A stretch of 46,842 nt of DNA from Ligilactobacillus sp. WC1T17 (GCA_900110005.1 FOCC01000013.1:1-46842), one strand, 5' to 3'; shown: positions 15,832-24,208, numbered from the stretch's first letter. The notes: a model not told the origin generated them from the sequence alone. Numbers and translations are program-made.

Positions 15832-15863
15832 CCCCAATAGCTTTAAGAATTGGGGGTGCTTTT
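15832..15863 (+). terminator. Hairpin with T-run (terminator or IS200-end remnant)
   Basis: CCCCAAT (15832-15838) pairs with ATTGGGG (15849-15855), then GTGC and seven T. It works as a terminator on the plus strand. The CCCCAA...TTGGGG form also resembles IS200/IS605 end hairpins. Confidence 0.45.
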
Positions 15864-15904
15864 TTTAAGCCATGCTAAGATTGACTTGTAAAAAATATGA
15901 AAGG

Positions 15905-16257
15905 GTGTTTACCAATCAATTCCATCCTTTAGCAGCTAAAAAAACGTTTCTTTCCAAGATCTGAAAGGGATGAGTTTTGTTGTCATTGATAATATCGGTA
16001 TTTGGAAAAATAAAAGTAAGCGCTACATTTCTGAAGTCAAATTCTTTTATCAAGACAGTTTTGAAGCACTCGTTGAAATTGTCAATAACTCAGCCTTTTA
16101 TTATTTCACGACCAATTTAACACCGCAAAATGAAATTTTGCGTAATCCCAATAATGACCGCGTCCGTATTCCTATCAGCGACGAAGAAGCTTCATTGCCT
16201 TTTTACGCTAATTATCTGTTAAGCGAAAAAAAGCGCCTGACTCCTCTCATCAAATAA
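15905..16257 (+). pseudogene. LysR-family regulator, effector-domain remnant
   Basis: The frame from 15905 reads VFTNQFHPLAAKK and then breaks at a seven-A run (15938-15944). With one extra A it would continue NVSFQDLKGMSFVVIDNIGIW and run on to TAA 16255-16257 with QDSFEALVEIVNNS and FYYFTTNL. This matches the C-terminal co-inducer domain of LysR-type regulators that often accompany CMD/cupin and oxidoreductase genes in lactobacilli. The HTH half is absent, so it is a pseudogene whatever the state of the A-run. Confidence 0.6.
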
Positions 16258-16282
16258 TTGTCTGCGCTGTGGCCAAATTGAT

Positions 16283-16316
16283 AAAAAAGGATTCGCCGCT
16301 GGCGAATCCTTTTTTA
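16283..16316. terminator. Bidirectional terminator
   Basis: AAAAAAGGATTCGCC / GGCGAATCCTTTTTT with loop GCT, shared by the LysR remnant (+) and the CMD-cupin gene (-). Confidence 0.9.
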
Positions 16317-17066
16317 CTAGTCTTCTAATTGATTATATTCTTCATCTGAAACAGGTTCTAACCATTCGTTAGAAGTATCTTCACCTGGAACGGCAAAAGC
16401 TAAATGGCTAAACCAAGAATCCTTCTTAGCTCCATGCCAGTGCTTAACGCCTGCTGGAATTTCCACAATATCACCTGGCCTCAAACTTTGCGCCGACTTG
16501 CCTTCTTCTTGGTACCAGCCTTCGCCATCAACGCAAATCAAAATTTGACCGCCGCCCTTGGAAGCGTGATGAATATGCCAGTTATTGCGGCAACCAGGTT
16601 CGAAAGTCACATTATGAATAGCAATTGGATTATTTGGATCTGTTAATTCACTATTCAAATATGATTGGCCTACAAAATACTGAGCATAAGCATCATTTGG
16701 CTTGCCTAAACCAAAGAAGCCGCCGTGTACTTCGTCATTATCTTCAGTCCAAATATCTTTAGCCAGGTTAAAGACTGCCCAAGCAACGGGCCAGCCGGCA
16801 TAAAAGGCAGCATGGGTAATAATCGCTGCAATTTCTTTTTTCGTTACCCCATTTTTTTTAGCTGTCTGCAAGTGGAACTGAAGCGAGCTGTCTGCCAAGC
16901 CTCGGCCCATGAAGACTGAAATCACAATGATACTGCGGGTCTTTTGATCAATATCTTGATTATTCCAATTTTCTCCAAATAAAACATCATCATTAAAGTG
17001 AGCAAATTCAGGTGCAAAGTCTCCTAACCTGTCACGCCCTGCTGTTTGAACAATTTTTTTACTCAT
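16317..17066 (-). CDS. Carboxymuconolactone decarboxylase-like protein fused to a cupin
   Basis: 249 residues. An AhpD/CMD-like helical domain (about 1-115, with RSIIVISVFMGRGLADS and AGWPVAWAVFNLAKDIW) is followed by a cupin (about 135-245) with metal ligands in WHIHHASKGGGQ and PAGVKHWHGA. The CxxH redox motif of AhpD-type proteins is not present; SLQFHL stands in its place, so peroxidase-like activity is unlikely. GAGGAG precedes the ATG. It lies 40 bases after the cyclophilin-like gene and downstream of a MarR gene on the same strand. Proteins of this build usually accompany LysR/MarR regulators and oxidoreductases; the substrate is unknown. Confidence 0.85.
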   Translation of the reverse strand: MSKKIVQTAGRDRLGDFAPEFAHFNDDVLFGENWNNQDIDQKTRSIIVISVFMGRGLADSSLQFHLQTAKKNGVTKKEIAAIITHAAFYAGWPVAWAVFNLAKDIWTEDNDEVHGGFFGLGKPNDAYAQYFVGQSYLNSELTDPNNPIAIHNVTFEPGCRNNWHIHHASKGGGQILICVDGEGWYQEEGKSAQSLRPGDIVEIPAGVKHWHGAKKDSWFSHLAFAVPGEDTSNEWLEPVSDEEYNQLED

Positions 17067-17106
17067 AACTGCTTACTCCTCATTTTAATATATACCATAT
17101 ACTTAA

Positions 17107-17454
17107 TTAAATCTTGCTGAAGGTAATCGCACTTGTCAGCATACCTTCAAAAAATGAAATATCATTGTCAATATGCCCTAAAGGCTCCTGTTCAAAAATT
17201 TCGCCATTTTGTTGATACAAAATAACTAAACTGCCTAAAGGCGGCCAATAGGACATATCACCAATTGCATAATTCATATTTTGAGCTTCTCTTGTGGGCA
17301 AGGCACCTCTGCCTAAACGGGCACACATTTCCAGGCCATAGAGATTTTGCATATTGAAAGTTTGGGGCAGACTGTCCCACAATTTTTTCGCCGCCGCATT
17401 ATCTTTTAACTTGGCTACAACTTCATGTCCGGCAACGCTAATTTTAACCTGCAT
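17107..17454 (-). CDS. Cyclophilin-like fold protein
   Basis: 115 residues matching the small cyclophilin-like proteins (DUF/Cyclophil_like group) found beside CMD or flavin reductase genes. Features seen are VKISVAGHEVVAKLKDN at the start, SLPQTFNMQNLYGLE, and the conserved AIGDMSYWPPLGSLVILY. The start is ATG 17454, because AAAGGGGGAGGA directly precedes it; the frame is open to 17475, which would bury the ribosome site. It has no signal peptide. The function of this family is not established. It is probably co-transcribed with the CMD-cupin gene. Confidence 0.7.
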   Translation of the reverse strand: MQVKISVAGHEVVAKLKDNAAAKKLWDSLPQTFNMQNLYGLEMCARLGRGALPTREAQNMNYAIGDMSYWPPLGSLVILYQQNGEIFEQEPLGHIDNDISFFEGMLTSAITFSKI

Positions 17455-17562
17455 TCCTCCCCCTTTCAATTTCATTATAATGGCCTTAAATCAACTATTA
17501 CAAATACTTATCTTAAATATATATCCATACCAAAAAAGCATGATTACGAGACTTGCCGGCTT

Positions 17563-17945
17563 TTATGACAACATTTTTAACAACTTAATAGCCGCTTCAA
17601 GGTCTGCATCAGAAACATCTTTCAATAAATCAGCATAATACGTTGCCTCTCTTTGGTGCATTTCTCGGTGAATATCAGCGACTAACTGACCTGAAGGCGT
17701 AATTTCCAAATAAACTGATTTTTTGTTATTTTGCTGATATTTTTTTAATAACAGCCCCTCTGCTGTCAATCTTTTAACATAGCGTGAAATCATTTCCTGC
17801 GAAATTTCCAAGTCTTGTGTCAACGCTTGATAAGCTGTCGGCTCTTTTTTTCAGCAATTATCGCCTGCACAAGCTTATGGCGTCTCATTTCACCTGCTTG
17901 GCAAAAGACTTTAATCGCTCCATTTAATTCTTCAAAATTGGACAT
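17563..17945 (-). pseudogene. MarR-family regulator, frameshifted at a homopolymer
   Basis: ATG 17943-17945 with AGGAGG upstream starts MSNFEELNGAIKVFCQAG, then HKLVQAIIAEKK. At a seven-A run (17845-17851 on the plus strand as T) the frame fails. With one extra A it continues EPTAYQALTQDLEISQEM, the recognition helix region, then YVKRLTAEGLL, the wing NNKKSVYLEITPSGQ and a C-terminal dimer helix to 17563. Repaired, it is a complete MarR protein of about 127 residues. Its promoter carries a perfect 20-base palindrome, so it was autoregulated. Slippage, recent loss or a sequencing error are all possible. Confidence 0.75.
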
Positions 17946-17958
17946 TTAAATCCTCCTC

Positions 17959-17978
17959 TTATATTACTAGTAATATAA
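17959..17978. promoter_or_regulatory. Perfect 20-bp palindrome, probable MarR operator
   Basis: TTATATTACTAGTAATATAA lies 14 bases upstream of the MarR start codon, next to its ribosome site. The size and A/T-rich character are typical of MarR operators. Confidence 0.65.
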
Positions 17979-18049
17979 TTATAAAAATGTCCCTGAAATG
18001 CAAGCTTAATTAAAGCCCTGTTTGATTGGGAAATAAAACTCTAACCTAA

Positions 18050-18079
18050 AAAAAAGCTGCCGGTTATGGCAGCTTTTTA
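18050..18079 (-). terminator. Terminator of the yfcC-pepV operon
   Basis: AAAAAGCTGCC / GGCAGCTTTTT with a short loop, just beyond the pepV stop. Confidence 0.85.
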
Positions 18080-18081
18080 TT

Positions 18082-19419
18082 TTAATCAACACACAATTTT
18101 TTGACTGCTTCAGCAAAAATGTCCATCGCTTTAAACATGTCATCAACAGGCCACTGTTCATTGGCTTGGTGCATATAATCAGGTGTCTTAGGCAGCATCC
18201 CGCCAAAAGCTACACAATTAGGCATAGTCCGAGCAAAGGTTGCACCGCCACTAACCTGCGGTTGCGCCGTCATATCACCGGTATTTTTCTGATAGACCTG
18301 CATCAATGTTTGTACTAAAGCCGTATCTTTTGGCACATACAAAGGAGCTAAATAATCAAAGGGTTCATAAATCAAGTCATAATCTTTCACTTTTTGACGC
18401 AACCGGTCCAGTAAAGCTTCATGGTTAATGGTAACCGGCACTCTTAAATCAATCTGCATACGGGTTTCCTTTGGAGTGATTTTTAAACTTGAAATATTAA
18501 AAGTTAAATGACCTGATTCATCCTGCACATCACCTAAGAGATTTTTGCCTGTCGCATCTTCTTTGAAGCACTTGCCAATAAAATCTAACGGTAAAAAGCC
18601 CTCAAAAACATCATCCAAAGCGCAGGCTAACCTTAAGACCGCATTAACACCTTTAGGTGCTAGCATCGCATGAATAGCTTTGCCTTCCACCACAATTTTG
18701 CTATCTTCTTCATGGTAGGCAAATCCCCTTTTTGCTAAAGCCGCTTTGACTTCAGCTTGTTTAGAGCCAAAATATTCAGCCCGGTCAGGAACCGCATTGA
18801 AGGCACTGCCGGTATCAACCGTAATTTCATCAGACCCCGGTCCTACCAGATAGGCTTGTTGCAAACCTTTTTCAGCATAGGTTACAGGGAAACTGGCATC
18901 CGGCGAAAAGCCCTGCGTAATCGATTCTTCTTTTTTATTATATTGTGCAATACCCCGCCATAAAATTTCTTCATCGGTACCAAAAATAAAGCGAATCTTT
19001 TGCTTAAATTTAAAGCCGCGATTCTCCAAGGCTTTCACGGCAAATAAAGCTGCCACTACCGGGCCCTTGTCATCTTGAGCACCCCGGCCATAAACCGCAT
19101 TATCAATAATTTCACCTGAAAATGGATCATGAATCCAAGTGCTTAAATCACCTGCAGGTACCGTATCCACATGTCCAATAATGCCAAAGGTTTCTTTACC
19201 GCTGCCGGTTTCAGCATAACCATAATAACCGTTTGGATCTTGGTAAGTCTGATAACCTAACTCTGCACAAATTTTGAGTATTTCTGCCAGCGCCAATTTA
19301 ATCTTAGGGCCAAAAGGAGCACCAGGCTCTGCTGGTTCATTATATGAAGGAACAGCAATCATTTTTTTTAAAGCTTTTAAGGCAGCCTCTCTATCAGCTG
19401 CTTGAACTAATTCTGACAT
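18082..19419 (-). CDS. pepV: M20 dipeptidase (PepV-like)
   Basis: 445 residues of the M20 metallopeptidases, PepV/PepD-like dipeptidase group. Metal ligands are visible in GHVDTVPAG (His), VYGRGAQDDKGP (Asp) and FGTDEEILW (catalytic Glu-Glu); GGATFARTMPNCVAFG and the C-terminal His segment also fit. The start ATG 19419 gives MSELVQAADREAALK with AAAAGAGG before it; the open frame upstream overlaps yfcC in the wrong context. It is cytoplasmic. It follows the yfcC-type transporter by 16 bases, suggesting that a dipeptide or acylated amino acid is imported and then hydrolysed. Confidence 0.9.
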   Translation of the reverse strand: MSELVQAADREAALKALKKMIAVPSYNEPAEPGAPFGPKIKLALAEILKICAELGYQTYQDPNGYYGYAETGSGKETFGIIGHVDTVPAGDLSTWIHDPFSGEIIDNAVYGRGAQDDKGPVVAALFAVKALENRGFKFKQKIRFIFGTDEEILWRGIAQYNKKEESITQGFSPDASFPVTYAEKGLQQAYLVGPGSDEITVDTGSAFNAVPDRAEYFGSKQAEVKAALAKRGFAYHEEDSKIVVEGKAIHAMLAPKGVNAVLRLACALDDVFEGFLPLDFIGKCFKEDATGKNLLGDVQDESGHLTFNISSLKITPKETRMQIDLRVPVTINHEALLDRLRQKVKDYDLIYEPFDYLAPLYVPKDTALVQTLMQVYQKNTGDMTAQPQVSGGATFARTMPNCVAFGGMLPKTPDYMHQANEQWPVDDMFKAMDIFAEAVKKLCVD

Positions 19420-19435
19420 TTTTTCTGCCTCTTTT

Positions 19436-20953
19436 CTAAAGTACTGCTGCAATGCCCAAAAAGACACAACTGATAACAAACAAAATAACCATCAATTTAG
19501 CAATCCATTTCCACCAAACACTGACATTAACGTGAGCAATCGCCATCGCCCCCATCAAAATACCAGATGTCGGGGTAATCAAGTTAATCCAGCCTGAAGC
19601 TGCTTGATAAGCTGTAATGACCAAACTGCCTGAAACGTGGCAAAAATGGCCTAAAGGTCCCATAATACCCATGGTAGCAGCTGCCAAACCAGAAGTTGAT
19701 GGAATCAAAAATGACATTGGAATATAGAAGATATAAGTCAAAATAATAAAGGCACTTCGTGATAAACCGCTAAGACCTACTTCACCCCAATGCAAAACTG
19801 TCGCGGTAATCATCCCGTTGTTCATCACAACCTGAATCCCACGAGCGACCGCTACAATAATTGCAACACTGAGTAATTCACCCATGCCTCCCATAAAAGC
19901 ATCGATAAATTCACTTTCCGACATATGAGCTACCAGCATCACTATGATTGACATCACAATAAATAATAAGGTAATTTCATTGAAACACCAAGTTCCTAAA
20001 GCCGGCAGGTCTTTGCCGATTAAAATGCCTAATACCGGCAGGTTGTGCAGCCAATCAGTCAAGGTATTAAAGAAGGTCCAATGTGAATTTAAATCAGTCC
20101 AGGGCACCAACCCCATAATCATAATGATAAAGGCTAAAGCAAAGAGCCATAAAACCCGCTTTTGCACCTTGGTCAAAGGCTTAACTTCGGCATTATCAGC
20201 CATAAAACGTTTTTCATCTTCCTTGCGTTGGGCATAGACCAAGGACTTTGTCGGATCCTTTTTAATCTCGCTGGCATAATGCATCACATACAAAATACTG
20301 ATTGTTGTCACAATTACCAGTAAAATTAACCGCGTTACCAAGCCATCACCTGGCGAAATCTTCAAAGTGGCTGAAGCTACTCCGGTCGCAAATGGATCCA
20401 CTGTAGCTGCTAAAACACCGACTTGTGTCCCAACTAAAGCTACTGCTACAGCCACAATTGAATCAAACCCGCACCCCATCATCACAGGAATCAAAAGCGG
20501 ATAAAAAGCCAAAGTTTCTTCTCCCATACCATATGTTGTCCCACCTAAGGCAAAGACAATCATTAAGATTGGAATCAAGCTGCGTTCCCGTCCTTTATAG
20601 CGGTGGACGACCGCGGCAATCCCATTGTTGAGCGCACCGGTTTTGTTGACAACCCCTAAAAAGCCGCCAATAACTAAAATAAATAATGAAATCTGAATCG
20701 CACCTTCAGTTTTACTGTCGCCAATCATCCCAACGACCATGGCCATAAAAACGTCCCAAATTCCTTGCGGATGCGATGCTACTTGATGATAAGTGTGCGC
20801 AATAATATTACCTGAAGCATCGGTAGCATACTTGCCGGCTGGGATAATCCAGGATAAAACGGCTAAAATAATAATAATGAAAAATAAAATCGTAAATGCT
20901 GAAGGCATTTTAAAACGATGTTTATTTTCTGTTGCATTTTCCAAAATGCTCAC
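19436..20953 (-). CDS. yfcC: YfcC-family (DcuC superfamily) transporter
   Basis: 505 residues, polytopic, with PF03606-type features (FKMPSAFTILFFIIIILAV, WIIPAGKY near the N-terminus; TYGMGEETLAFYPLLIP; STSGLAAATMGIMGPLG; ITPTSGILMGAM). YfcC-like carriers are usually linked to basic amino acids, or to dipeptide and acyl-amino-acid uptake; the exact substrate here is unknown. The operon with an M20 dipeptidase favours a peptide-like substrate. The promoter has a cre-like site over the -35 region and a perfect palindrome just downstream of the -10, so at least two regulators act on it. Confidence 0.87.
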   Translation of the reverse strand: MSILENATENKHRFKMPSAFTILFFIIIILAVLSWIIPAGKYATDASGNIIAHTYHQVASHPQGIWDVFMAMVVGMIGDSKTEGAIQISLFILVIGGFLGVVNKTGALNNGIAAVVHRYKGRERSLIPILMIVFALGGTTYGMGEETLAFYPLLIPVMMGCGFDSIVAVAVALVGTQVGVLAATVDPFATGVASATLKISPGDGLVTRLILLVIVTTISILYVMHYASEIKKDPTKSLVYAQRKEDEKRFMADNAEVKPLTKVQKRVLWLFALAFIIMIMGLVPWTDLNSHWTFFNTLTDWLHNLPVLGILIGKDLPALGTWCFNEITLLFIVMSIIVMLVAHMSESEFIDAFMGGMGELLSVAIIVAVARGIQVVMNNGMITATVLHWGEVGLSGLSRSAFIILTYIFYIPMSFLIPSTSGLAAATMGIMGPLGHFCHVSGSLVITAYQAASGWINLITPTSGILMGAMAIAHVNVSVWWKWIAKLMVILFVISCVFLGIAAVL

Positions 20954-20970
20954 CTCTTTAAAAGAACTTT

Positions 20971-21026
20971 AGTGAATTAATTCACTTATATATTTATATT
21001 ATACAGCTCCGGTAACCGTTTACATA
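20971..21026 (-). promoter_or_regulatory. yfcC promoter with cre-like site and palindromic operator
   Basis: On the minus strand, TGTAAACGGTTACC (21011-21024) matches the CcpA cre consensus at all but the last base and sits at the -35 position. TATAAT (20998-21003) is the -10. AGTGAATTAATTCACT (20971-20986) is a perfect 16-base palindrome over the start region. It resembles an ARG box (TGAAT...ATTCA) but with a shorter centre, so the regulator is left open. Confidence 0.6.
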
Positions 21027-21187
21027 GATAAAAAGTAATTATATTTTATTTTTTAAAACTAGCTTTTTGCAAAATGTTTTTGTCATCTTTTTATAATGAC
21101 AAGCTTAGCCAAAATTAAGCATCTCGTTTTTTTATTCTTTTTTTCCACAGCATTGCATACTACAGTTAATTAAAATCAGCAACTAAA

Positions 21188-21225
21188 TAAAAAAAGATGG
21201 CTAATCAAAACTAGCCATCTTTTTT
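21188..21225. terminator. Terminator
   Basis: AAAAAAGATGGCTA / TAGCCATCTTTTTT, at the 3' end of the small helical protein gene (minus). Confidence 0.88.
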
Positions 21226-21541
21226 ATTTGATTTTGTGCTTATTCATCTTTTCTTCAAAGATGTCGGTCACAATTTGCCGTAATTCTTCACGTTCTTTTT
21301 CAGGCAAAGCGCCTTTCTTTTTAGCTACCGCATAAAGCTCTGGATTTTGCTTAGCAAGCCGTTCAACGGTCTTAGTCGTAGCATGCTTTCTGACAAGGAA
21401 GGGAATCTTTTTAATCCATTCAGCCGGAACCAGCGCTAAAATTTTTTCAGCGGCTTCCTTATCCGTAATCTCAGCGGTTGAAAGGCCGGCTTTAATTTGG
21501 GCTTGTTCTTCTTTGGTAAAATCTTCTAAATTCATGGCCAT
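21224..21541 (-). CDS. Small helical protein of unknown function
   Basis: 105 residues, charged and predicted helical, with no signal peptide or membrane segment. It begins MAMNLEDFTKEEQAQIKAG and ends in a lysine-rich tail. A second ATG two codons in (21535) is an equally good start. It has its own terminator and reads like a genuine single-gene unit with the same codon use as its neighbours. I do not recognise the family. Confidence 0.6.
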   Translation of the reverse strand: MAMNLEDFTKEEQAQIKAGLSTAEITDKEAAEKILALVPAEWIKKIPFLVRKHATTKTVERLAKQNPELYAVAKKKGALPEKEREELRQIVTDIFEEKMNKHKIK

Positions 21542-21619
21542 ACCCCATTTCTCAACTTTTTATCCATCATACACCAAGTCAGTACTAAAAGAAATGATTC
21601 AGCCTCTTATGAAATTCAA

Positions 21620-21657
21620 AAAAACAGGATAATCCAAAATTAAATTATCCTGTTTTT
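21620..21657. terminator. Terminator
   Basis: AAAAACAGGATAAT / ATTATCCTGTTTTT with a ten-base loop. Between it and the GNAT stop, the minus strand can be read as a gene tail (VGQAFIKINASSDKKH) that I could not assign. Confidence 0.8.
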
Positions 21658-21738
21658 CTTACTTTAATGTTTCTTGTCACTACTAGCATTAATCTTAATA
21701 AATGCTTGGCCAACCTTCAAAAATATTTAGCAAAAGTC

Positions 21739-22263
21739 TCAAATATCTAAAGCATACCAATAATCTTTTTGATGATCTTTGCCAATGGTAAGAACATGTT
21801 CGCCTGCTTTTTTAAAACCATACCGCTCATAAAAATGGCGAGCTCGATCATTATGTTCCCATACACCCAGCCACACCGTTTTCACCTGTGACTTTTTAGC
21901 TTTATCTAGGGCCTTATCCATCAAGTAGCCGCCTAAATGCTGGTTCCAATATTCAGGCAGCAAATAAATCCGCTGTAACTGCATCGCGTTTTCAAACACC
22001 GCGTCCGTTTGTGCATCCTTCCAATTAAGCTTTAAATATCCGATAACCTTATCATCCAGCTTTAAAAAATAAGTCTTGCTGTTTTGATTCTGCAATTCCC
22101 TAATCAAGACAAATACCTGATAAGCTTCATCTGTATATTTTTTAACTTCGCTAGCGTCATGATAAGGTCCAAACATCGCCGTAAAAGAAGCCGTTGCAAC
22201 CTCTTGCAGGGTTAAAACATCGTTTTTCTTATCAGCCAGGGCCGGTATAATTTCAATTTTCAT
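21739..22263 (-). CDS. GNAT-family N-acetyltransferase
   Basis: 174 residues of the GNAT fold. Acetyl-CoA binding is visible in LQRIYLLPEYWNQHLGGYLM (motif A, with the Q/RxxGxG/A loop as NQHLGG), and the late NDRARHFYERYGFKKAGE segment is typical of RimI-like and polyamine/amino-acid acetyltransferases. AAAAGGGG precedes the ATG. It is a monocistronic gene. The acceptor substrate cannot be told. Confidence 0.85.
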   Translation of the reverse strand: MKIEIIPALADKKNDVLTLQEVATASFTAMFGPYHDASEVKKYTDEAYQVFVLIRELQNQNSKTYFLKLDDKVIGYLKLNWKDAQTDAVFENAMQLQRIYLLPEYWNQHLGGYLMDKALDKAKKSQVKTVWLGVWEHNDRARHFYERYGFKKAGEHVLTIGKDHQKDYWYALDI

Positions 22264-22435
22264 GGTGAATGCCCCTTTTATTTAAGATAAATTCGATTAT
22301 AAGCGCTTTCATTAACGAAAGCAACTATTCATTTTTATTTAAAAAACTACTCTTATAAAAAACATAAATACTGGCTAATTTCAACTGAATTAGTTATTTT
22401 TCAAAATATAAAACTAATATTATTTAAATATAAAT

Positions 22436-22464
22436 TTGACATTTTTTAAATGTAAGCGTTAACA
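22436..22464 (+). promoter_or_regulatory. pepD promoter with a consensus cre site
   Basis: TTGACA (22436-22441) is followed 17 bases later by a weak -10 (TTAACA, 22459-22464). TGTAAGCGTTAACA (22451-22464) is a full match to the CcpA cre consensus and covers the -10, which predicts direct catabolite repression of the dipeptidase. Confidence 0.7.
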
Positions 22465-22500
22465 TGCTTTTGAGGAGACTTACGCTAAGGAGGAATTTTT

Positions 22501-23967
22501 ATGTATCCACTTAAAAATGCTGCAGGTTTAGCAGCTTTTACTATTACACTTGGCCTGGGGGGTTCGGCCAAGGCCTGTACAACTATTTTAGTCGGCAAAA
22601 AAGCCAGCCAAGACGGCTCAACCATCATTGCCCGCAACGAAGATGTTGACACCGCTTGGGCTAAACATTTTATTGTCCATCCAGCTACCAATAATGGACC
22701 TACGACATACGTTTCCAAGTCTAACAGTTTTACCGTTACCCTGCCTAAACAAGCTTTGCGCTACACCGCTACGCCAGACTGGGAAAAAGAATCCGGTCAA
22801 TATCAGTTCGGTGAAGCCGGCATTAACAGTGCCAACGTCACGATGAGTGCTACTGAATCAGGAACCACTAATAAAAAATCTCAAAAGGCTGATCCTTTTG
22901 TCAAAAATGGCTTAGCTGAAACTTCCATGCTCGATGTAGTCTTGCCTTATATTCATTCCGCTAAAGAAGGGGTTCAATACCTGGGGCATATCATCGAAAC
23001 CAAGGGATCTGCTGAAAATAATGGGGTTATCTTCAGCGACAAAGATTCAATTTGGTACATGGAAATCGGTGCAGGTCATAAATGGGCAGCTGTGCGCGTT
23101 CCTGACAACAAATACGCCGTTATCCCTAACCAAATGATGATTGGCAGCCTTAACTTGAAGGATTCAAAAAATTACCTGGCTTCCCCTGATTTGGTTAAAT
23201 TTGTTAAAAAGCACAAATTAAATGGCCTTAAAAACGGCAAAGTCAACTTTGCCAAAGCTTTCGGGACTAATAACAAAGAAGATTCCGTCTACAACCGTCC
23301 ACGTGTCTGGGATGGTCAACGTATTTTGACCCCGAGCAAAATACAATCCATCACTCAAAAACATTTTACAATGTTTATGAAGGCTGATAAAAAGATTACG
23401 GTCGCTAATGTACAAAAAGTCTTAAGCTCTCACTTTACCGGCACTAAATATGATACCAACGGCAAATGGGTCGGCGTCTACCGTCCTATCAACGTGCCAA
23501 CTGATGTTGAATCCCACATCTTGCAAATCCGCAACAATGTTCCAAGTTCCATCGCTGCTGTCCAATGGTTAGCCATGGCTTCACCAGCTACCAGCGTTTA
23601 TGTGCCATTTTACACAAACGTAAACAATACTCCAAGCCAATATCAAAAAGGAACTTCGACACCGGATAATACTTCAGCTTACTGGACATACAAGGAAACG
23701 AAGATTTTAACTGATTCTTACAAAGACAAATTGGTTAATAAAGATGTCACCAAGGTTCAAAAGAAAGTCAAAAAGCAACTCAATGCTAACTTAAAAGATA
23801 CTACGCAAAAAGCCCAATCATTATCAGGTTCTCAATTGAACAATTTCTTATTGCAGGCTAACCAAACTAATGCTGATTATGCTCAGAGTCAATTTACCAA
23901 ACTTAACCAGCAATTGATGATTGATGCCTCTAAGCAAACTAAGATTGTGCAAGATAAGAATCTTTAA
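22501..23967 (+). CDS. pepD: C69-family dipeptidase with signal-like N-terminus
   Basis: 488 residues of peptidase family C69 (PepD, N-terminal nucleophile). The nucleophile Cys26 starts CTTILVGKKASQDGSTI, followed by the family segment ARNEDVDTAW; DSVYNRPRVWDGQR lies further on. Cytoplasmic relatives start one to five residues before the Cys. Here 25 residues precede it, with a hydrophobic core (AAGLAAFTITLGLGG) and AKA at the junction, as for signal peptidase. Cleavage would expose the Cys, so secretion and activation could be one step. Only two Lys and no clear wall anchor are present. GGAGG lies at 22491-22495. The promoter carries a cre site. Confidence 0.9.
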   Translation: MYPLKNAAGLAAFTITLGLGGSAKACTTILVGKKASQDGSTIIARNEDVDTAWAKHFIVHPATNNGPTTYVSKSNSFTVTLPKQALRYTATPDWEKESGQYQFGEAGINSANVTMSATESGTTNKKSQKADPFVKNGLAETSMLDVVLPYIHSAKEGVQYLGHIIETKGSAENNGVIFSDKDSIWYMEIGAGHKWAAVRVPDNKYAVIPNQMMIGSLNLKDSKNYLASPDLVKFVKKHKLNGLKNGKVNFAKAFGTNNKEDSVYNRPRVWDGQRILTPSKIQSITQKHFTMFMKADKKITVANVQKVLSSHFTGTKYDTNGKWVGVYRPINVPTDVESHILQIRNNVPSSIAAVQWLAMASPATSVYVPFYTNVNNTPSQYQKGTSTPDNTSAYWTYKETKILTDSYKDKLVNKDVTKVQKKVKKQLNANLKDTTQKAQSLSGSQLNNFLLQANQTNADYAQSQFTKLNQQLMIDASKQTKIVQDKNL

Positions 23968-23978
23968 AAATAAATGCT

Positions 23979-24015
23979 AAAAGAGCCCTAAGCCAACTGT
24001 GTTTAGGGCTCTTTT
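23979..24015 (+). terminator. Terminator of pepD
   Basis: AAAAGAGCCCTAA / TTTAGGGCTCTTTT with a ten-base loop. Confidence 0.88.
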
Positions 24016-24126
24016 GAGTATTTTTGAAGTTGGCTGAATAAAAAATTACTTTTTTGTCCTGAGAAAGCTGGCTTAATTGCTTCTAAAAGGCTAAAATAAT
24101 TTTTGGGTGAGTTTTTTTGATGAAAT

Positions 24127-24156
24127 TTGAAAATCAGCGAAAAAACCTGCTAAGAT
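24127..24156 (+). promoter_or_regulatory. Promoter of yitT
   Basis: TTGAAA (24127-24132) and TAAGAT (24151-24156) lie 18 bases apart. The rest of 24016-24208 shows nothing further. Confidence 0.5.
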
Positions 24157-24208
24157 TAAAGTAAAGCAATGGAATCGCTTACAAAAACAAAGTGGGAGTT
24201 TTTTTATT

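Noticed and set aside
18006-18206. Minus-strand frame at the pepV 3' end
   Set aside because: It overlaps pepV and its terminator in another frame, with no ribosome site.
20971-20986. ArgR box at the yfcC promoter
   Set aside because: The TGAAT...ATTCA halves are there but the centre has two bases where four are expected, so I leave the regulator unnamed.
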